Source: Nostoc sp. FACHB-892 (GTDB taxonomy: Bacteria; Cyanobacteriota; Cyanobacteriia; Cyanobacteriales; Nostocaceae). Taken from it: 64,000 nucleotides of DNA. Below, piece by piece: positions 59,954-64,000 of this stretch. The first letter of the stretch is position 1; each line of letters opens with the position of its first letter. The position numbers and the translations under genes are program-made. The notes beneath the pieces are model-generated. The model made no database searches, was not told the DNA's origin, and saw nothing but the letters and a program-made list of their open reading frames with translations. The DNA lies in assembly GCF_014698795.1 (NCBI RefSeq), contig NZ_JACJTR010000016.1:1-64000 (forward strand). The letters run 5' to 3'.

Positions 59954-61291
59954 CTAGAGCAAAAAGCGAACCAACACATACAAAGCTGAAGTTAATAGTT
60001 GCAATACCATTACTGGAATACCGTAGTGGAGAAAGGTTTTAAATGAGATGCGGCGTCCATGCTGCTCAGAAATCCCGGCGGCTACGATATTAGATGATGC
60101 ACCTACTAGTGTGCCATTACCTCCTAAAGTTGCACCAAACATCATCGCATAAAACAGTGGTAATACTTCTGGCGGAAACTGTCCTTGAAAGTCTTGTGCT
60201 AAAACTTCTGCGGGTGCTAATCCAACAGTAACAATATATTGTTTGAGTAAGGGCACCATCCCTACCACTAAAGGGATATTAGGCACTACGCTAGATAATA
60301 TTCCCACAAAAAATAATAAAACTAAGGAACCTAGCATAATATTTTTTCCTAAAATTGCTGCCAATACTCCTGATAAACCATTAATCACACCTGTTTTTTC
60401 TAACCCTCCAATTAGCACAAAAATACTCATAAAAAATATTAATGTACTCCAATCTACATCCCGCAAAATGTTGTTAACCGAATCGATTTTGCTATGATGA
60501 GATAAAAGCAAAGCTAAAGCTGCTCCTAACAAAGCTACGGCAGCAGGCGAGATGGGAACTGGTAGAGATTCTCCAATTACAAAAAATAGCAATACGAAAA
60601 ATACAATCACTGCACCGATGCTTAAAGCTCGTGGGTGATTTATTTGTGGGTGTGGCAGTTCTTCAAGATTATCTAACTTTGTATTCCAAATTTTACGGAA
60701 TAAAAATGGTAGTGTTGCAATTACTACGGCAACAGCAATTACTCCTCCTAAACTCAATTTCAATAAATAATCTGTAAAGCTGATATTCACAGCATCACCA
60801 ACAATAAATGTAGCTGGATCTCCAACTAAAGTCAGTAGTCCGGCACTATTAGCAACGAACACCATTAAAATCAACAAGGGTACGAAATTTATCCCAACTT
60901 CCTGCGCCATTGGGGGAATTAAAGGTGCTAGCAGCATTACTGTTGTGGCATTTGGTAAAACTGCACAGACGGGTGTAACAATAGCCACAATGCCGAGCAA
61001 TAGACGCTTGCCTTGTCCCTTAGCTATGAGTACTATTTGAGTAGCTAAATAATCAAATATTTTGGTAGGTTCAAAAGCCCGCACTAACACCATAACTCCA
61101 AAGAATAAACCGAGTGTTCCATGACTTTTGCCGATGTAACTAACAGCTTCTTGTAAAGTCATAACGTTGGTAAAAACTAATAACAATGCTCCTAATAATG
61201 CTGCAATTGTGAGATGTATCCATTCTGTCATCACTAAGATAATGACGCTTATAAAGGTAATCACACTGAGGATTGCTTGCCAGTTTTCCAC
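59954..61291 (-). CDS. ArsB/NhaD family ion transporter
   Basis: This 445-residue protein has about eleven helices and belongs to the ion transporter superfamily (ArsB, NhaD, SLC13-like). Landmarks are LPNATTVMLLAPLIPPMAQE near 113-132, SAGLLTLVGDPATFIVGDAV near 149-168, VVPNIPLVVGMVPLL near 338-352, and GATLGGNGTLVGASSNIVAA near 388-407. Both conserved repeat loops (NATTVMLLAP and GNGTLVGASSN) are intact. The ion may be Na+/H+, arsenite or a dicarboxylate; no ars genes are near, so the substrate is open. The universal stress protein gene lies upstream on the same strand, separated by a terminator. Confidence 0.88.
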   Translation of the reverse strand: MENWQAILSVITFISVIILVMTEWIHLTIAALLGALLLVFTNVMTLQEAVSYIGKSHGTLGLFFGVMVLVRAFEPTKIFDYLATQIVLIAKGQGKRLLLGIVAIVTPVCAVLPNATTVMLLAPLIPPMAQEVGINFVPLLILMVFVANSAGLLTLVGDPATFIVGDAVNISFTDYLLKLSLGGVIAVAVVIATLPFLFRKIWNTKLDNLEELPHPQINHPRALSIGAVIVFFVLLFFVIGESLPVPISPAAVALLGAALALLLSHHSKIDSVNNILRDVDWSTLIFFMSIFVLIGGLEKTGVINGLSGVLAAILGKNIMLGSLVLLFFVGILSSVVPNIPLVVGMVPLLKQYIVTVGLAPAEVLAQDFQGQFPPEVLPLFYAMMFGATLGGNGTLVGASSNIVAAGISEQHGRRISFKTFLHYGIPVMVLQLLTSALYVLVRFLL

Positions 61292-61329
61292 ATCCTACCT
61301 CCCAAAGTCTAATTTGTTGCATAATAGCG

Positions 61330-61356
61330 AAAAAAGCCACCTAATTTTAGGTGACT
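61330..61356 (-). terminator. Rho-independent terminator after the universal stress protein gene
   Basis: On the minus strand AGTCACCTAA pairs with TTAGGTGGCT with one G-T-type mismatch and a 2-base loop, then TTTTTT. It lies about 50 bases past the stop at 61405. Confidence 0.75.
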
Positions 61357-61404
61357 TATCTATGATTCCAATTAGATAAAAATTACTGAAATTCTGAACA
61401 GTGA

Positions 61405-62040
61405 TTATTCATCAATACAACTGGGAATACCCAAAACGGCGCAGGGAAAATTAGAACCTAGAGCCTCAATCATCGGATGATCAACAGATTTGCAACCGAG
61501 AAACAAAATATCGGCAGTTTCTGATTCAACAACTCTGTTAAGTTCTGTGGAAATGATGCCAAACCGCAAATGAGACTTGAAGGAACCCTGCCATTCTTCA
61601 GCTAGACTTCGGGCTTGCCAGAGAATTATGTCTGCTTGTTGCAGAGGAGTTACCACTGTCTGCAATTGGGGTTGAGTTAATACCTGTGTGGCAGACTTTG
61701 ATGTTTCAGTGACTTGACGTTCCAATTGAGGTTGTTGTTCTGGAAAGGTTAAGATATTTGAATACTGGCTGCTTTGATTATCTTCTATCACATAAACGGC
61801 TTGAACTGTGACTTCTGCATTAGTCGCTAAACGGGTTTGATGAGCAATCCAAAAAGCAATATCTAGCGCCGTATGACTGTTAGGAGATGCGTCATAGGCA
61901 ACAATTAAATTAACTGCCTTTTCTCTTTGAGGTTTTTTAGAAAAAGGTTCTTTTGGTTCTGGCAATAGTACCATTTGTTCAATTAAGTCATCTCGACCTA
62001 CGGCACTTTGCAGACGTGCTAACATTGGCTTAATTTGCAC
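61405..62040 (-). CDS. Universal stress protein family (UspA-like)
   Basis: This 211-residue protein has an N-terminal extension (about 40 residues) before the Usp fold: NLIVAYDASPNSHTALDIAF with the first strand and Asp. An inserted Gln-rich segment (FPEQQPQLERQVTETSKSAT) follows, then ADILFLGCKSVDHPMIEALG and SNFPCAVLGIPS at the end. The ATP-binding loop G-2x-G-9x-G(S/T) is only partly recognisable. Usp proteins act in stress or as small signalling partners. It is immediately upstream of the ArsB/NhaD gene. Confidence 0.84.
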   Translation of the reverse strand: MQIKPMLARLQSAVGRDDLIEQMVLLPEPKEPFSKKPQREKAVNLIVAYDASPNSHTALDIAFWIAHQTRLATNAEVTVQAVYVIEDNQSSQYSNILTFPEQQPQLERQVTETSKSATQVLTQPQLQTVVTPLQQADIILWQARSLAEEWQGSFKSHLRFGIISTELNRVVESETADILFLGCKSVDHPMIEALGSNFPCAVLGIPSCIDE

Positions 62041-62377
62041 AGCTTTACTTCTCCCAATGAAATGATTTAGTAATGAGAGGCAGGGTGATTAATTTTAGAT
62101 TTTGGACTTTGGCTAGACTCAGTCGAACGATTTTGGATTTTAGATTGAGTAACGATAACCAAAAGTTCAAATCTTAAATTAGTCGAGGAAACCCCAATAA
62201 TAACTGTATTACAGCCAAACTCTTGGGGGTTCCTTCCATTGCCTACGGAGTTAGCTGACGGGCTAAGACTGGAAGGTGTCTCTCGTTAGATTAGCCCCAA
62301 ACATTGGTTCCTCCGTTCCAAATTCAGCTTTGATGAATTTGAATTAGGCTACCCACTAAAAAAGATGATAATCTAAT
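62041..62377. other. Intergenic region with repeats downstream of nrtD
   Basis: It contains TTTTAGATTTTGG-type repeats (62094-62150) and an inverted pair AGGAAaCCCCAA / TTGGGGGTTCCT (62186-62197 with 62224-62235). CCTTCCATTGCC with GGAAGG follows. It resembles repeat debris seen elsewhere in the window; I find no gene. Confidence 0.45.
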
Positions 62378-63220
62378 TTACTCGTCTTGGGCAAAATATC
62401 GATCAAGGAAATTCAGAGCGTGGTTACGGAGTTCAAAATATTCTTTTGAGTTTCGCATGGCGGCGCGATCGCGTGGATGCTCAAAAGGAACTTCTAATAT
62501 CTCTCCTATACTAGCAGCTGGGCCATTGGTCATCAAGACGATGCGATCGGACATATAGATTGCTTCGTCTACATCGTGGGTAATCATCATCACTGCTTGA
62601 CGATTATTTTCCCAAATATCCAATACCTGCCGTTGCAATTTGCCACGAGTTAGCGCATCCAATGCCCCAAAAGGTTCATCCATCAGTAACATTTTAGGAC
62701 GAATTGCTAAAGCTCTGGCAATCCCTACTCGTTGTTTCATACCTCCAGAAATCTCATCAGGATATTTGTCAGCCGCCGCCGTCAAGTTTACCATTGCCAA
62801 GTGTTCATTTACAATGCTAATTTTTTCAGCCCGATTAGCATTTTTTAGCACTTCATCCACAGCTAAACGGATATTTTCGCGCACAGTTAACCAAGGTAAC
62901 AGCGAATAATTCTGAAATACCATCATCCGCTCGGCTCCTGGCTTATGAATTTCTTTTCCATCTAGCCTTACTGAGCCTGAAGTTGCTTTTTCTAAACCAG
63001 CTACTATCTTTAGTAAGGTTGATTTTCCACAACCAGAGTGACCAATTACAGAAATATATTCATCTTCACCAATTGTCAGATTAACTCCATCTAAAACGAC
63101 AAAGTTATCTTTATCAGGTGTCGGATAAGACTTGACTAAATTTTCAATTTCTAAAAATCCAGGGCGGGGCATAACTCCGGTCTGGGTATTAATAGGTAAT
63201 GAAGTATATTCCATCATCAA
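62378..63220 (-). CDS. nrtD: Nitrate/nitrite ABC transporter ATP-binding protein NrtD
   Basis: This 280-residue ATPase has Walker A VIGHSGCGKSTLLKI near 57-71, signature ISGGMKQRVGIARAL near 157-171, Walker B MLLMDEPFGALD near 176-187 and the H-loop MITHDVDEAIYMSD near 211-224. NrtD is the ATPase without the regulatory extension that NrtC carries. It follows the NrtC 3' end by 47 bases, matching nrtABCD order. Cyanobacterial nrt operons are normally under NtcA control; the promoter is outside this window. CmpD of the bicarbonate system is a close relative and cannot be fully excluded. Confidence 0.88.
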   Translation of the reverse strand: MMMEYTSLPINTQTGVMPRPGFLEIENLVKSYPTPDKDNFVVLDGVNLTIGEDEYISVIGHSGCGKSTLLKIVAGLEKATSGSVRLDGKEIHKPGAERMMVFQNYSLLPWLTVRENIRLAVDEVLKNANRAEKISIVNEHLAMVNLTAAADKYPDEISGGMKQRVGIARALAIRPKMLLMDEPFGALDALTRGKLQRQVLDIWENNRQAVMMITHDVDEAIYMSDRIVLMTNGPAASIGEILEVPFEHPRDRAAMRNSKEYFELRNHALNFLDRYFAQDE

Positions 63221-63267
63221 ATGCTCCCGAAATAATTAAGTCATCAGTCAATAGTTGAACTTGGGAT

Positions 63268-64000
63268 TTAAGATATGAAAAAGTTAGTGGGAGCGTTAGC
63301 CCTGATGGCAAAACTATTTAGATAACCCACAGGATCGCTGGGGTCGAAGCCTTTTTTATCTATAAATACTTCTGGTGGTTCGACCTTGTAATCATCCTTG
63401 GGGCACTCGATGCCTATTTCAGATGCTATCTCCCGATATAAATCTGTTCTCCAACCAAGTTCTGCTAGTTTCTCGGCATTTTTGGGGAATTCCTTAATTT
63501 GTCCCCACCGTGCTGCTTGTGTCATCATCCAGATACTTCTTGATCTCCATAGAAATGTGGAGTGTTCTGCTGGCTGTTTGGGAAGGTTGTCAGGAATATC
63601 GAAGAAAATCGTGGTGTCAGCGGCTTTGATGGTGCGGTCTTTGCCGTCAAAGCCGCCATAGTTGTAGTTGCCGAGAATTCCCGGACTTGTAAATTTCGCA
63701 ATTGGGGCATCTTTCTTTTTAGGTCTAGCACCTGTAAAGGAACGGTCTGTGATCAGTTCGGCGACTTCTTGGCGGTTTTCTACTTTGCTGCAATACTGAC
63801 AAGCTTCAATCATCGCCTTGACTAAAGAACGATAGGTTTTGGGATATTTTTCGATGAAAGATTCCATCACACCCAAAAGTCGATCTGGGTGTCCCAACCA
63901 GACTTCTTTGCCTTGTGCAAAGGTAAAACCAATGTTTTCATTACCTGTTATTGCTCGTGTATTCCAAGGTTCCGCAACCATATAAGCTTGCATTGCCCCA
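63268..64000 (-). CDS. nrtC: Nitrate transport protein NrtC, C-terminal part (partial)
   Basis: The frame is open to the window edge (it enters at 64000 and an internal Met is at 63993). The 243 residues match the solute-binding-like domain of NrtA/NrtC: AYMVAEPWNTRAITGNENIG, then GHPDRLLGVMESFIEKYPKT, SRSIWMMTQAARWGQIKEFP and the end GFDPSDPVGYLNSF. Because it directly precedes nrtD, it should be the C-terminal regulatory domain of NrtC, which mediates ammonium/nitrate inhibition of uptake, not NrtA itself. The N-terminal ATPase lies outside the window. Confidence 0.8.
   Translation of the reverse strand, partial: GAMQAYMVAEPWNTRAITGNENIGFTFAQGKEVWLGHPDRLLGVMESFIEKYPKTYRSLVKAMIEACQYCSKVENRQEVAELITDRSFTGARPKKKDAPIAKFTSPGILGNYNYGGFDGKDRTIKAADTTIFFDIPDNLPKQPAEHSTFLWRSRSIWMMTQAARWGQIKEFPKNAEKLAELGWRTDLYREIASEIGIECPKDDYKVEPPEVFIDKKGFDPSDPVGYLNSFAIRANAPTNFFIS

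Overview
The window comes from a filamentous, probably heterocyst-forming cyanobacterium of the Nostoc/Anabaena group. The evidence is a psbA (photosystem II D1) 3' end, cyanobacterium-only families (DUF3288, ferrochelatase with a chlorophyll-binding tail, tandem hli genes, DevBCA exporter, fused PyrF-PyrE, TftA-like amidase), frequent GCGATCGC (HIP1) palindromes, heptameric tandem repeats and many small dispersed palindromic repeats. It is ordinary chromosome with accessory patches. All functions are read from sequence and family knowledge; no database search was run.

Layout. 1-10.6 kb is housekeeping: psbA end, aroC, DUF3288, clpC, a small toxin-antitoxin (TA) pair whose toxin seems to start with CTG, an AI-2E-type permease, pyrF-pyrE fusion, a cytochrome b-like protein and a TrpB2-type enzyme. 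10.9-17.3 kb is an accessory island: a vMAP-type HTH-AAA ATPase, HicBA, a 21-bp minisatellite, a DUF433/DUF5615 pair flanked by direct repeats, a TPR fusion remnant, a RelBE-like pair, a solitary PD-(D/E)XK nuclease and a duplicated VapBC locus with one toxin cut to 32 codons. It abuts a helicase plus DUF790 nuclease operon (17.3-20 kb) that looks like a bacterial form of archaeal XPB-Bax1. 20.8-25.9 kb holds a hybrid histidine kinase and a TPR protein.

26-36.4 kb: phosphoglucomutase, a single-chain restriction-modification fusion (adenine methylase plus BsuBI/PstI-type nuclease), three terminal-inverted-repeat mini-elements nearby or further on (two of one family), a TftA-like amidase, dnaG, a YdcF protein and an RhlE-type RNA helicase. 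36.5-41.3 kb: an IF-3 gene with an apparent AUC start, a candidate structured RNA, a 47-residue HTH protein, a PAS protein, a Crp-like regulator and a TetR regulator. 41.4-44.7 kb is devBCA, preceded by two inverted-repeat operators that the adjacent TetR may bind.

44.8-55 kb: a YifB/ComM ATPase, a DUF4394 secreted protein, a BrkB-type protein, a DUF421 protein, purB, a DUF4126 protein, hemH, a broken methyltransferase carrying a CRISPR-repeat-like insertion, and a dienelactone-hydrolase-family protein. 55.2-60 kb: a 1042-residue membrane protein with a ~98-residue repeat, then an hli cluster of three intact genes and one decayed copy behind a perfect match to the HLR1 light-response motif. 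The end holds an ArsB/NhaD transporter, a universal stress protein, nrtD and the 3' end of nrtC.

The most interesting items are the XPB-Bax1-like pair, the TA island, the fused R-M protein, the 98-residue repeat protein, the AUC-start infC followed by a structured RNA, and the decayed hli copy with an upstream HLR1 site.
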